Shown piece by piece: positions 1-8,819 of a stretch of DNA of 64,000 nucleotides. This stretch comes from Rhizobium leguminosarum bv. trifolii WSM1325 (lineage in GTDB: Bacteria > Pseudomonadota > Alphaproteobacteria > Rhizobiales > Rhizobiaceae), in the NCBI GenBank assembly GCA_000023185.1, contig CP001623.1, positions 62,001 to 126,000 of the forward strand, given 5' to 3'. The position numbers were made by a program, and so were the translations under genes. How positions within the stretch are numbered: position 1 is the first letter of the stretch; each line of letters begins with the position of its first letter. A model generated the notes under the pieces. The model saw only the letters and a list, made by a program, of their open reading frames with translations, searched no databases and had not been told where the DNA came from.

Positions 1-1
1 C

Positions 2-589
2 TCGACGGAACGCGACGCCTATGTCGACAGATATTTGATGCTGGCCGGTTTCGACCCGGCGATGAAAAAGCGATACCCGCACCAGTTTTCCGGTGGCCAG
101 CGGCAACGCGTCAATATTGCCCGCGCGCTCGCCGTGCAGCCGAAATTCCTCGTCTGTGACGAAAGTGTCGCAGCACTCGACGTTTCCATCCAGGCCCAGG
201 TCATCAACCTGTTTATGGAACTTCGTGACAAACTCGACCTGACCTATTTGTTCGTCAGCCATGATCTCGGCGTCGTGGAACATATTTCCGATCGCGTTGC
301 GATCATGTATCTCGGCCGCATCGTCGAAGAAGCGCCCGTCGAGGAGGTTTTCAGGCGGCCCAATCATCCTTACACGAAAGCGCTCCTGGCCGAGGTGCCG
401 CGCATCGAATCCGGCAAGCGGCAGTTCAGGCCCGTCGATGGCGAACTCCCCAGCCCGATAAACCCGCCGAAAGGCTGTCACTTCCATCCGAGATGCCCGT
501 TCGCGATGGACCGCTGTCGTATGGAAGTACCGGTGAAAAAGGAAATTGCACCGGGGCACCTGTCGGCTTGCCATCTCAATGATGAATGA
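2..589 (+). CDS. Oligopeptide/dipeptide ABC transporter ATP-binding protein (C-terminal part)
   Basis: The gene enters from the left edge, and about 195 residues are visible. They contain the ABC signature SGGQRQR, a Walker B segment (FLVCDE), the D-loop (SVAALDVS) and the H-loop histidine in VSHDLGVV. The end carries the oligopeptide-type C-terminal region (PYTKALLAEVP, then GCHFHPRCPFA with conserved cysteines), which is typical of OppF/DppF-type ATPases. It should energise import of peptides or a related solute from the inner face of the membrane. Walker A and the partner genes lie outside the window, so the substrate cannot be told. The second Walker B residue region reads C-D-E, a tolerated variant. 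Confidence 0.93.
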   Translation, partial: STERDAYVDRYLMLAGFDPAMKKRYPHQFSGGQRQRVNIARALAVQPKFLVCDESVAALDVSIQAQVINLFMELRDKLDLTYLFVSHDLGVVEHISDRVAIMYLGRIVEEAPVEEVFRRPNHPYTKALLAEVPRIESGKRQFRPVDGELPSPINPPKGCHFHPRCPFAMDRCRMEVPVKKEIAPGHLSACHLNDE

Positions 590-808
590 TCTCAAACGAC
601 AGGACCGCTGACAGCGATCTGTCGCGCAATTGGCCCGCGGGTTTGCAGGTGCGGCGCCATTTTTTCAGAGCAACGATCGGAGCAAAACTATCCGGAAGAC
701 CGGCAACCCGATCTCGTTCTTTAAGGAGCGGAAGAATTTTCTGTTGTCGCAAATGAAAAATCTGATTTACTGACGCTTCGCTGCTTGGCTTTAAGGGGGA
801 TATTGCCG

Positions 809-1483
809 ATGCCGTGGACACGCAGAAATATTGTGCTTGGTGGATTGGCGTTACTTGGCGCCGGTGCAGTCCGGAAACCGGCATTCGCCGCGGCGTCTTC
901 CTTTTTCGACGGCACCATCGTCGACAATGGCGTGACGTTCCGAAGAACCAACTTCGCCAAGATCGACAAGAAGTGGCACCGCCAGGTCGTCAAATATTTC
1001 AGCGGCGAGCCGATCGGCACCGTCGTCGTCGATACGAGGCACCATTTCCTCTACGTGATCATGGAGAACAAGACGGCCATCCGCTACGGCGTCGGCGTCG
1101 GCCGCGAGGGCTTCAAATGGTTTGGCCGCGCCACGATCGACAGCAAATCGCTGTGGCCGCGCTGGACGCCGCCGCCGGAGATGCGCAAGCGCCATCCCGA
1201 ACTGCCCGAATTCGTGGCGGGAGGCTCACCGAAAAATCCACTCGGTCCCCGCGCCATGTACCTGCATCGCGACGGCGTCGACACCGGCTATCGCTTCCAC
1301 GGCACGCTGGAGCCGTGGAGCATCGGCAAGGATGCGTCGAGCGGCTGTATTCGCATGTTCAACGAAGACGCCATCGATCTTTACCAGCGTTGCCCGATCG
1401 GCACCGCGGTGCAGGTTCTGCCGCATATTGCCGACCAGGCTGAAAGTGCAGCGCAGGTCAGCCAAACAACTCCGGTCGAATGA
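809..1483 (+). CDS. L,D-transpeptidase (YkuD/ErfK family), exported
   Basis: A 224-residue protein with a twin-arginine-like N-terminus (MPWTRRNIVLGG, then a hydrophobic run ending in AFA), so it is probably exported to the periplasm. The YkuD domain follows: a conserved histidine in YRFHGT and the catalytic motif SSGCIRM, whose cysteine is the nucleophile. Such enzymes make 3-3 peptidoglycan cross-links or attach lipoproteins to the wall. I chose the ATG at 809 because the purine-rich AAGGGGGA lies 8 bases upstream; the in-frame TTG at 785 has no such site. Its stop overlaps or nearly touches the next gene, an OmpA-like lipoprotein, which fits a shared cell-envelope role. Confidence 0.9.
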   Translation: MPWTRRNIVLGGLALLGAGAVRKPAFAAASSFFDGTIVDNGVTFRRTNFAKIDKKWHRQVVKYFSGEPIGTVVVDTRHHFLYVIMENKTAIRYGVGVGREGFKWFGRATIDSKSLWPRWTPPPEMRKRHPELPEFVAGGSPKNPLGPRAMYLHRDGVDTGYRFHGTLEPWSIGKDASSGCIRMFNEDAIDLYQRCPIGTAVQVLPHIADQAESAAQVSQTTPVE

Positions 1484-1497
1484 GGAATATCACCCTG

Positions 1498-2034
1498 ATG
1501 TCTGCTCCGACCGGATTTGTGAGGCGCCTTGCCGCCGCAGCCATGCTCTTGGCGCTCGCCGCCTGCAGCACCACCGATATCGCCTCCGTGGAAGAACCTG
1601 CTGCGGCGCCGATGACCGGCCAAACCAACGATCCAGCACCCGGTTTCGAGAACGTTGCGATGGGCAGCGAAGAGGATTTCATCCTTAATGTCGGCCGCCG
1701 GATCTACTTCAAGCAGGATTCCGCAACACTCGATCCCGTCGCCATGGCAACCCTGGATAACCAAGCCGCCTGGCTCAACAGGAACCCGTCCTGGCTGCTC
1801 AAGCTGCAGGGATTTGCCGATGATTCCGGCTCCGCAGCCAAAATGGAGACGCTGTCACAGAAGCGCGCCGATGCGGCGATGGCCTATCTCGTCTCGAAGG
1901 GCGTGGACGCCAGGCGCATGTGGGCCAAGGGCTACGGCAACGACCGCGAAGTCCGCGACTGCACGGAGCGCTCTTGCAAGGTCCAGAACAGGCGCGTCGT
2001 TACCAATCTCCGCACCCAGCCTGACGCGGCCTGA
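1498..2034 (+). CDS. OmpA-family lipoprotein
   Basis: The N-terminus has a signal peptide with a lipobox (LALAAC; the cysteine becomes the lipidated first residue). The C-terminal half is an OmpA/Pal peptidoglycan-binding domain: a strand RIYFKQDSATL, then LKLQGFADDSG, and the run LSQKRADAAMAYLVSKGV, followed by GYGN. It probably tethers the outer membrane to peptidoglycan. I placed the start at the ATG at 1498, which has GAGGA about 11 bases upstream. The ATG at 1480, which overlaps the transpeptidase stop, has no clear ribosome site but cannot be excluded. The overlap suggests translation coupled to the upstream transpeptidase. Confidence 0.87.
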   Translation: MSAPTGFVRRLAAAAMLLALAACSTTDIASVEEPAAAPMTGQTNDPAPGFENVAMGSEEDFILNVGRRIYFKQDSATLDPVAMATLDNQAAWLNRNPSWLLKLQGFADDSGSAAKMETLSQKRADAAMAYLVSKGVDARRMWAKGYGNDREVRDCTERSCKVQNRRVVTNLRTQPDAA

Positions 2035-2101
2035 TCCAGCTCGAACCACACAGCGCTTGGCGCAGACACGCCAGCCGCTATTGGCTGGGCCCAGCCTGCG
2101 T

Positions 2102-4563
2102 TTAATACGAAGCTGGCAGGACATAATCGAGTGGTGACGGCAGATCGATGACGAACCTGATATCCGCGGCATTCGCCGCCACGACCAACTGATAGGCGCC
2201 CGGTTCGGCGCGAAAGGCACCGGCCTCGACGTCGTAATAAGCGAGGTCGCGCGGCATGATCTTCATTTCGGCTGTCCCTGTCTCACCGGGCAGGAGCGAC
2301 AGCTTTGCGAAGGCGCGCAATTCCTTGTCCGGCCGCTCCACCTTGGACTTTGGCGAACGCACATAGAGCTGGACCAGTTCCGACCCGGCCCGGTCGCCGA
2401 TATTGGTCAGATCGACGCTGACAGTCACGCCTTCGGCACCCATGTCGCCGGCCGAGAGCCGCGGCTCGCCCCAGCGGAAGCGCGTATAGCCAAGGCCGAA
2501 ACCGAAGGGGAAGAGCGGCTCGACAGCGCGTGTATCGTGGTGACGGTAGCCGCGAAGACGCCTTCGTCGTAACGCACATGCCCATCCTTACCCGGATAGA
2601 CGGCTGGATCGCCCGTCATGGCGGAATTGTCGGCAAGCGCCTTCGGGAATGTCTGCGGCAGGCGTCCGCCGGGCTCGACTTCGCCGAAGAGGACATCGGC
2701 GACGGCGTTGCCCAGCTCCTGCCCGGGATACCAGATCTGCAGCACGGCGCGCACCTTGCCGAGCCAGGGCATTTCCACGGGGCCGCCGGTCTGCAGCACG
2801 ACCACGGTGTTGGCGTTGACGGCCGCAACCCGCTCGATCAGCTCTTCCTGCCGGCCCGGAAGCCGCATGTCGAGCAGGTCCAAGCCCTCGGTATCCCATT
2901 CGCCGTCGCGGCCGACGAAGAGAAGCGCCACATCGGCATTTAGCGCCGTCTCGACGGCTTCCTGCATATCGGCCTCACCCAAGGGCTTTTCGACGCCGAA
3001 GCGAATGGCCGTGAGGTTGATCCCCTCCCCGGTCGCCACCGGCGTGTCATATTCGACGGTGACGGTATGGGCCTTGCCCGCATCGAGCGCCACCGTGCCG
3101 CGCTGTTCGTCATTGGCCGTGCCGAAATAGTTCTCGCCGCGCGTCCAGCCGTCATGGCCGTCGACCGTGAGCCTGCCATCGACGAAGAGCCGCGCCAGTC
3201 CGGCATTGGTCATGCCGAAGACATGATCGCCGCTCTCTTCCGGTACGAATTGCATCGTCATCCGCGCCGAGAAATCGGCGGGGTCGAGTTCCCCTGACGG
3301 CAGCTCGAACCAGAAGAACTCGCCCTTGTCGACGGTCTCGACATGAACAGGATTGCCCCGGCAACCACGCCCCTTGAAATATTCGACGGTGATCTTTCCC
3401 TTGGCCACCTCGATCAGACGGTTGTGGCGGCAGCCGACGGCGTGGCTGACGCTGTTGGCATTGGAAAGGGCCGCTCGAATCCCTTCGAGCGGGCTGACCG
3501 TATAATGCGCCGCGATCTGCGCGCTGCCGCCGCCCATCACACGGGCGCTTGCGGCGTTGGGTCCGATAACGGCGATCCGGTCGAGCGACGTCTTGGCAAG
3601 CGGCAGGATGCCATCGTTCTTCAAAAGGACTGCGCCTTCCGCGCCGAGACGCCGGATCAGCACCCGGTCTTCCGGCAGGTCGACTGCCTGCTCCGTGAGA
3701 TCGGGCGTCTTCTCGAACGCGCCGACCCGCTCGAGCAGAAGCAGGATCCGTCGCGCCGCCGCCCGCACGGTCGCCGCTTCAACCCTGGCTTCGCGCACGG
3801 CGGCAACCAGCTTCTCGCCACGATCGCGCGCCGGACCGGGCATTTCGAGATCAAGACCGGCATTGATCGTCTCGGCCGTCGAATGCGAACCGAACCAGTC
3901 GGACATGACGATCCCGTCGAATCCCCATTCCTCCCGCAGCACCTTGGTCAGCAGCCACGCATGCTCGCTGGTATAGGTGCCGTTGAGGCGGTTATAGGAA
4001 GACATGACGGCCATTACGCCGGCGCGCCTGACAGCCTGTTCGAAGGGCGGAAAGTAGATTTCGCGCATCGTCCGCTCGTCGATATTGGAAGACATGGTCT
4101 GCCGCTCGATCTCGGATTCGTTGCCGGCGAAGTGCTTGATCGTCGCCGCGATCCCCTGGCTCTGCACGCCCTTGATATAGGCAACGGCCAGTTCCGCGGT
4201 CAGCATCGGATCCTCGGAATAACATTCGAAATTTCGCCCGTTCAGGCCGGAACGATGGATATTCACCGTGGGTGCGAGCAACACGGCGGCACCCTTGCTC
4301 TTCGCCTGGTGGGCAAGCGCCACGCCCATGCGCTCGACGAGATCGGGATTCCAGGTGGCGCCGAGCGCGATGGCGACAGGAAAGCAGGTCGCCTTGACGC
4401 CGCCGACCAGCGAGCCCGCGCCGCGAGCCCCATTCGGCCCGTCCGTCACCTTGATCTTCGGCACATCAAGGCGCTCGACGGGAACAGTCGTCCAGAAATC
4501 GGCGCCAGACAGCAGCGAAACCTGCTCCTCGAGCGTCATCTTGTCGAGAATGGAATCGATCAT
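2102..4563 (-). CDS. Beta-glucosidase, GH3 with PA14 insert; frameshifted near the 3' end
   Basis: A GH3 enzyme cleaving beta-glucosides, with no signal peptide and therefore cytoplasmic. The N-terminal barrel contains KVTDGPNG and the nucleophile aspartate in GIVMSDWFGSHS. The second domain is interrupted by a PA14 module (from about VEYFKGRG to VDGHDGW). The start at 4563 is supported by GGGGAGG just upstream. The frame is open to 2425, about 712 residues, but the last residues are out of frame. After YDEGVF the expected GYRHHDTRAVEPLFPFG reading lies in the adjacent frame and continues through the fibronectin-like C-terminal domain to the stop at 2102. One base appears to be missing near 2549-2556. 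Either the gene is a recent pseudogene or the sequence has an error. It diverges from a TetR gene. Confidence 0.88.
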
Positions 4564-4671
4564 GCAAACCTCCCCTTCAATGGAATTCGGGCATTGCGAC
4601 GTGCTGACTAAGCATGCCCGGTGCCAATTCATCCGGCGGCGACGCCGACTTCTCCACGCACCAGGCAGTTA

Positions 4672-4701
4672 TTAAACCTACCGATTACTCGGTATTTTTA
4701 A
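4672..4701. promoter_or_regulatory. Palindromic operator candidate between GH3 and TetR genes
   Basis: TACCGA (4679-4684) and TCGGTA (4689-4694) form a perfect inverted repeat with a 4-base spacer. The outer arms TTAAA (4672-4676) and TTTAA (4697-4701) extend the dyad to 30 bp. It lies between two divergent starts (4563 and 4767), the usual place for a TetR-family operator that controls both genes. Binding is inferred, not shown. Confidence 0.6.
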
Positions 4702-4766
4702 GATGTCAACTGCCGAGCCGTAATGTATGGATGGAGGGCGGGGAAAAGAGGCAGACGGAAAAGACG

Positions 4767-5405
4767 ATGGCAGAGGTTTCCGAATCGAAGGCCGGACAGG
4801 ACGAAAAGCGACGGCGCCGATCCCGCAAGGGCGAAGCGCGCCGCGCGGAGATCTTGTCGGCTGCGATGCGACGCTTTGCCGAAGACGGCTACCAGAATGC
4901 CGCCATCGGCGATGTCGCCCGCGACGTCGGCCTGTCGCTGCCCGGCCTGCTGCACCATTTTCCGACCAAGGTTGATCTCCTGCTTGCCATTCTGGACAAG
5001 CGCGATCTCGAAAGCGAAAGCTTCATCGGCCCCTATCGCTCCGATCTCCGCGGCCTGCTCAAGGGCATGGTCGGGGTCTTCCGCCGCAACGCCGAAATGA
5101 TCGAGGTCATCAGGACCTTCGCCATCCTGAATGCCGAGAGCCTGATGAAGGATCACCCGGCCAAGGCATGGTTTCTCAATCGCGTCACGGAGCTACAGGA
5201 CGACATCGCTGCGACCTTCGAACGGGCCGTCGCCGATGGCTCGATAGACGGCAAGATCGATGGCAGGGCAATGGCGGCCGAGCTGATCGCGGTGATGGAC
5301 GGCCTTCAGATGCTCTGGCTGCGCGATCCCACACGCTTCGATATGGTCGGCGGACTGGAAGCCTATATCAGCCGCCTGTTGGCGAGCCTTGGGTTAGAGG
5401 ACTGA
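4767..5405 (+). CDS. TetR-family transcriptional regulator
   Basis: About 212 residues. A basic N-terminal tail (KRRRRSRKGEARR) leads into a TetR helix-turn-helix (ILSAAMRRFAEDGYQ, then IGDVARDVGLSLPGLLHHF). The remaining all-helical part is the ligand-binding and dimerisation domain. It probably represses the divergent GH3 beta-glucosidase gene, and itself, through the palindrome at 4672-4701, and would be relieved by a sugar-related ligand. The start is uncertain: ATG at 4767 and ATG at 4731 are both in frame and neither has a strong ribosome site. I prefer 4767 because the upstream start would lie closer to the operator. Confidence 0.87.
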   Translation: MAEVSESKAGQDEKRRRRSRKGEARRAEILSAAMRRFAEDGYQNAAIGDVARDVGLSLPGLLHHFPTKVDLLLAILDKRDLESESFIGPYRSDLRGLLKGMVGVFRRNAEMIEVIRTFAILNAESLMKDHPAKAWFLNRVTELQDDIAATFERAVADGSIDGKIDGRAMAAELIAVMDGLQMLWLRDPTRFDMVGGLEAYISRLLASLGLED

Positions 5406-5413
5406 GCCTTGGC

Positions 5414-6256
5414 TTACTGCATTCCATCAAAGCGTGCCAACCAGACCATAATGCGGCTTACAGCTTCGTAATACCTCTGCCCGACAAGCAGACCCGTATG
5501 TGTGGTACCCTGGAGACCTAGATACTCGCTACCGATGTGGCGTGCTGTCGCCAGGCCTCGATGATCATCGGATTCGTCGTTGACGGCGCAAATGACGAGG
5601 CTGGGACAGGTGATCTTCTCACCTTCGATGGAAATCCCCTCCGCCCCGAAATGAAAGGAGAATGCGCTGAATGCCTTTGCAGATTCCATGGACAGGTACT
5701 TCCGCTGGAATTCAATATCCTCGAATGTTTCATCGGTACTGATTTGCTCGTCACGCACGGGAGCAGGCACGACGAGGCCGGGCATTCGCAACGCGAGATC
5801 GCGATAGGGCGCCTCCGCATGCACTTGCCTGCAAATGCTGGTATCGATCAGCACCAGCCCGGCTATCTTCACGCCTTCCGCCAGTTTCTGGCTCAGGATT
5901 CCTCCCATGCTGAAAGCGATCACGATGGGAGGAGTTCCACATTCTTCGACGATTTCGGAGATCACCAGCCGGATGTCTTCCAGGTAATCTTCAAACAGGA
6001 TTTTTGTGAAATCCATCGACCTGCTTTTGTAGTGGCCTCGCAGGTTGACGCAATAAGAATTCCATCCAGCCGATGTGAAATGAGAAATGTATTTGCTCCA
6101 CATCCAGCTCCCGGTAAAGGCGCCGTGAACAAAGAGCAACGGCGGCCGAGCGGACTGCCCTGGATCGCTGTGCCCATGAAATATTTCCAGAAATAGGTCA
6201 TTCTCTCCGACGTATTTTTCCGTGTGCTCGGGTCGTTCTTTTGCATAGTCCCGCAT
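5414..6256 (-). CDS. Alpha/beta-fold hydrolase
   Basis: A 280-residue alpha/beta hydrolase. The oxyanion region is LLFVHGAFTG, the nucleophile serine sits in the elbow IAFSMGG, an acid probably lies in AVNDESDDH, and the catalytic histidine is in GTTHTGLL. There is no signal peptide. The start at 6256 has AAGGAG 8 bases upstream, which rules out the GTG at 6265 because it would touch that site. The gene is divergent from a LysR regulator, the usual arrangement for a LysR target. The substrate, an ester or similar small molecule, cannot be told from sequence. It ends 8 bases from the convergent TetR gene. Confidence 0.85.
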   Translation of the reverse strand: MRDYAKERPEHTEKYVGENDLFLEIFHGHSDPGQSARPPLLFVHGAFTGSWMWSKYISHFTSAGWNSYCVNLRGHYKSRSMDFTKILFEDYLEDIRLVISEIVEECGTPPIVIAFSMGGILSQKLAEGVKIAGLVLIDTSICRQVHAEAPYRDLALRMPGLVVPAPVRDEQISTDETFEDIEFQRKYLSMESAKAFSAFSFHFGAEGISIEGEKITCPSLVICAVNDESDDHRGLATARHIGSEYLGLQGTTHTGLLVGQRYYEAVSRIMVWLARFDGMQ

Positions 6257-6313
6257 ACCGCTCACTCCTTTGATATTGGCTGGCCGCGCATCGAGACAAA
6301 GGATATTTCCTAC

Positions 6314-6323
6314 GCAATATTGC
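6314..6323. promoter_or_regulatory. Palindrome GCAATATTGC in hydrolase/LysR divergent promoter
   Basis: A perfect 10-bp dyad inside the 124-bp gap between the divergent hydrolase (start 6256) and LysR gene (start 6381). Its place and AT-rich centre fit a LysR-type binding site, but there is no second copy to support this. Confidence 0.35.
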
Positions 6324-6380
6324 TCAATGGCGGCTCATGGATGTACATAAAGGACAAAATATCTTCAATCGGGTGTTGAT

Positions 6381-7298
6381 GTGGACAGTCTCGCAAGCGT
6401 TATCGCCTTCGTCCACGCCGTCGAACAGCAGAGCTATGTCGCAGCCGCCAGGGTTGGCGGAGTTTCGCCTTCCGCGATCGGAAAGGCTGTGGCGCGGCTC
6501 GAAAGCCGGCTGGGCGTGCGGCTCTTCAACCGGACGACGCGCAGTATCAGCCTGACCGAGGAAGGAGCGGTCCTCTACGAGCGCTACAAACGCATCATCG
6601 ATGACATGGACGACGCAGAGGCCACAATCTCACGAAGCCGGGAGCGCCCAAGGGGGCGCCTTCGCGTCAGCGTACCGCATATTGTCGGGCATCACCTTCT
6701 CATGCCGATCCTGCCCGTTTTTGCCGAGCAGTTTCCGGAGATCGAACTGGACATCGATTTCGAAGACAAGGTCATCGACCTGGTCGCAGAGGGCCTGGAT
6801 GTTGTCGTGCGGAGCGGTGAGCTTGCCGATGCACGATTGATTGCCCGCCATCTCGGCGATCAGCATTTCGTCGTTTGTGGAAGTCCCGATTATCTCAAGC
6901 GCCATGGGCGACCGGAGACCCCGGATGACCTCTCCCAGCATGCTTGCATTCACTTCAAATACCCATCCAGCGGTCGTGTCGCGCCGTGGGCATTCCGCCG
7001 GCCATGTGAGCGGTTGCCTTTGCCGAGAGGCCTTACATTGAACAACACGGATGCAGGTCTGCGGGCAGCACGGGACGGTTTGGGCCTCGCGCATCTGCCT
7101 GTCTACGTCGCAGAGCCCCATATGCGAACCGGGAGTTTGGTCCCCGTCCTGACCTCCTTCATGGTGCCGTACGGCTCGCTCTCGCTCGTCTGGCCCTCCA
7201 ATCGTCAGCTTTCACCAAAAGTCCGGGCTTTCGTGGACTTTGTAGTTGCGAACTTTGCCGCCCGACCCGACGCTTTTCGACCGGCGTCAGGTTTGTAG
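6381..7298 (+). CDS. LysR-family transcriptional regulator
   Basis: 305 residues with the standard layout. The N-terminal winged helix-turn-helix (SLASVIAFVHAVEQQSYVA, then SPSAIGKAVARLESRLGVRLF and RTTRSISLTEEG) is followed by a periplasmic-binding-protein-like effector domain from about residue 90. It belongs to the branch resembling DsdC/YafC-like regulators, in which the first helix starts close to the N-terminus. The start codon is GTG at 6381. It probably controls the divergent alpha/beta hydrolase gene and itself. The ligand is unknown. Confidence 0.9.
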   Translation: MDSLASVIAFVHAVEQQSYVAAARVGGVSPSAIGKAVARLESRLGVRLFNRTTRSISLTEEGAVLYERYKRIIDDMDDAEATISRSRERPRGRLRVSVPHIVGHHLLMPILPVFAEQFPEIELDIDFEDKVIDLVAEGLDVVVRSGELADARLIARHLGDQHFVVCGSPDYLKRHGRPETPDDLSQHACIHFKYPSSGRVAPWAFRRPCERLPLPRGLTLNNTDAGLRAARDGLGLAHLPVYVAEPHMRTGSLVPVLTSFMVPYGSLSLVWPSNRQLSPKVRAFVDFVVANFAARPDAFRPASGL

Positions 7299-7351
7299 CG
7301 ATGATCGAAATCGGCCGAACGCCGAGGCACGACAGCGCCGCACGTCTTTTC

Positions 7352-7951
7352 TCACCGATTGGATATCATTCCCCTATCTATGACCGTGAGGTGCAAGGCA
7401 TTGAGTATGGGGCCGAGCGCGGACAAGCGGATGAGATCCCATGCGGGGCTGTCGGCCTCAATGCTGGCCGTAGCGCGATCATAGACGGCAACGCACTGCT
7501 TGTTGGTGATCCGGGACATGTAGAGAATGCCGTCGACATTGGTGCGATCGTAGATTTCCTGACTGAGCCGGCGTCCGCTGGCCTGTGCCCTGGCTCGAAC
7601 GGCATCTGTCGAGACCCCGAGCAGGTTTGCGCCTTCGTAGCGCAGGTCGAGCAGGAAAAGCGGCTTGGGGTTTCGAATAACGGCGATCGAATAGCGGTCG
7701 AACTCTTCCCGCAGTATCAATCGCTCGGCCTTGCCTTGAAACCGGTCACGAACGATCGTCTCCGCGATCGCCGTCGCGGGATCCTGAGCGAGATAGAGCA
7801 ACCGGAACTTATCCCTCGGGCTCGAAAACCGCGTCTTGCCGAAGCCCATACCGAGAGGCGTCGCGGCGTGAGCGCGCGAGATGATTCTGACATAGTCGGT
7901 GACGTCGGCGCGAACGGCGAGGCGCTGCAGGACGGCCTTGTCGAGCGTCAT
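7352..7951 (-). CDS. RES-domain toxin of a type II toxin-antitoxin module
   Basis: A 199-residue RES-family protein. Visible hallmarks are the N-terminal arginine region (YVRIISRAHAATPLG), KTRFSSPRDKFRLLYLAQDP, the AIAETIVRDRF helix with its conserved glutamate, and a later serine-containing segment (VDGILYMSRITNKQ). RES toxins are NAD-degrading or ADP-ribosylating enzymes related to diphtheria-toxin folds (known families: MbcT, ParT, Res). Its start overlaps the upstream gene by four bases (ATGA), so translation is coupled with the antitoxin made first. It can be expected to arrest growth when the antitoxin is lost, which would suit plasmid maintenance. Confidence 0.85.
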   Translation of the reverse strand: MTLDKAVLQRLAVRADVTDYVRIISRAHAATPLGMGFGKTRFSSPRDKFRLLYLAQDPATAIAETIVRDRFQGKAERLILREEFDRYSIAVIRNPKPLFLLDLRYEGANLLGVSTDAVRARAQASGRRLSQEIYDRTNVDGILYMSRITNKQCVAVYDRATASIEADSPAWDLIRLSALGPILNALHLTVIDRGMISNR

Positions 7952-8670
7952 TGCGCGGCGAAATAGGTCTGGGCCGCATCGACGACCTCATCCGCATGAT
8001 CCTGTTTCAAGAGGTTTATGGGCCGGCGCCCGCCCAGCATGGGATTCGGCTGGCTGAGCCACAGCCATGCCACCCGCTGATTGGAAACGAGAGCGGCAAT
8101 CGTTCCTATGCCCTTCGCTGGACGCCCGTCGATGAATTGTTCGATCGGATAGACGTGCTTCCTCGTTCCTTTCAGCAGCGCGATAACCTCGCCGGCATGC
8201 TGCCAGCGATTGAGGGTGGAGCGCGCAATTCCGAATTCGCGCTGGAGTTCGTTTGCGCCGGCAACCGGCCCCGCCCAATCCTCGAGCTTGCGGGCAACCG
8301 CAAGCTCGCCCAGCAGTCGCTCGCCTTCCTCCGCCGTGGCGATCTTCCCAAGCCCTTCGCCCCTGGAGGGTTCCACGGCCTTCGGAATTTCAAGCGCGAT
8401 CTTGCCGCCATCAGGTGCATCGCTGAAGGTCTCCACCAGACCACGAATGCGGCGGGCAAGTTCGCCCTGTCGCTTGCTGAGTTCGCGTCGTACGCTAACG
8501 GGAAGATCGACAATGGCCGCCGCCGCCGCTCCCGCAATTCTGGCGGACAGGGCAACCGAGCCGGACTCGAATGTAGCGTCGGCTTTCAGCACATCGGCGA
8601 CTTTGGCGGCAACACGATCGGCGACCTGCGCCTGACGAGCACGATCCAGCTGCACATGGGAACCAGCCAT
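7948..8670 (-). CDS. Antitoxin with Xre/MbcA/ParS-type toxin-binding domain
   Basis: 240 residues, upstream of and overlapping the RES toxin. A central helix-turn-helix-like segment (NELQREFGIARSTLNRWQHAG) is followed by a C-terminal toxin-binding domain (AWLWLSQPNPMLGGRRPINL, then DHADEVVDAAQTYF), the pattern of DUF2384/MbcA/ParS antitoxins. It should neutralise the toxin and autorepress the pair. The protein is longer than the usual 130-170 residues: the first 110 or so residues form an Ala-rich, charged extension of unknown role. GGAG lies about 10 bases before the ATG. A direct repeat (TTGTCC twice, 10 bases apart, near 8721-8736) upstream could be an operator. Confidence 0.82.
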   Translation of the reverse strand: MAGSHVQLDRARQAQVADRVAAKVADVLKADATFESGSVALSARIAGAAAAAIVDLPVSVRRELSKRQGELARRIRGLVETFSDAPDGGKIALEIPKAVEPSRGEGLGKIATAEEGERLLGELAVARKLEDWAGPVAGANELQREFGIARSTLNRWQHAGEVIALLKGTRKHVYPIEQFIDGRPAKGIGTIAALVSNQRVAWLWLSQPNPMLGGRRPINLLKQDHADEVVDAAQTYFAAQ

Positions 8671-8819
8671 TAAACTATCTCCGTTCTTACAGGAGCTGAT
8701 ATAGTCTCAAATGACCCATTTGTCCAGATTGTCCCACCAAGCGGGTTTTGCTCTATGGTGAGTCCCGCAACGCCTCCCGGCATCGAAGCGGTGAGGCGGG
8801 ATCTCCCGGGAAAGGAACA

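Noticed and set aside
3343..4611. A long plus-strand frame opposite the GH3 gene
   Set aside because: No ribosome site or domain, and the GH3 text on the other strand is unmistakable.
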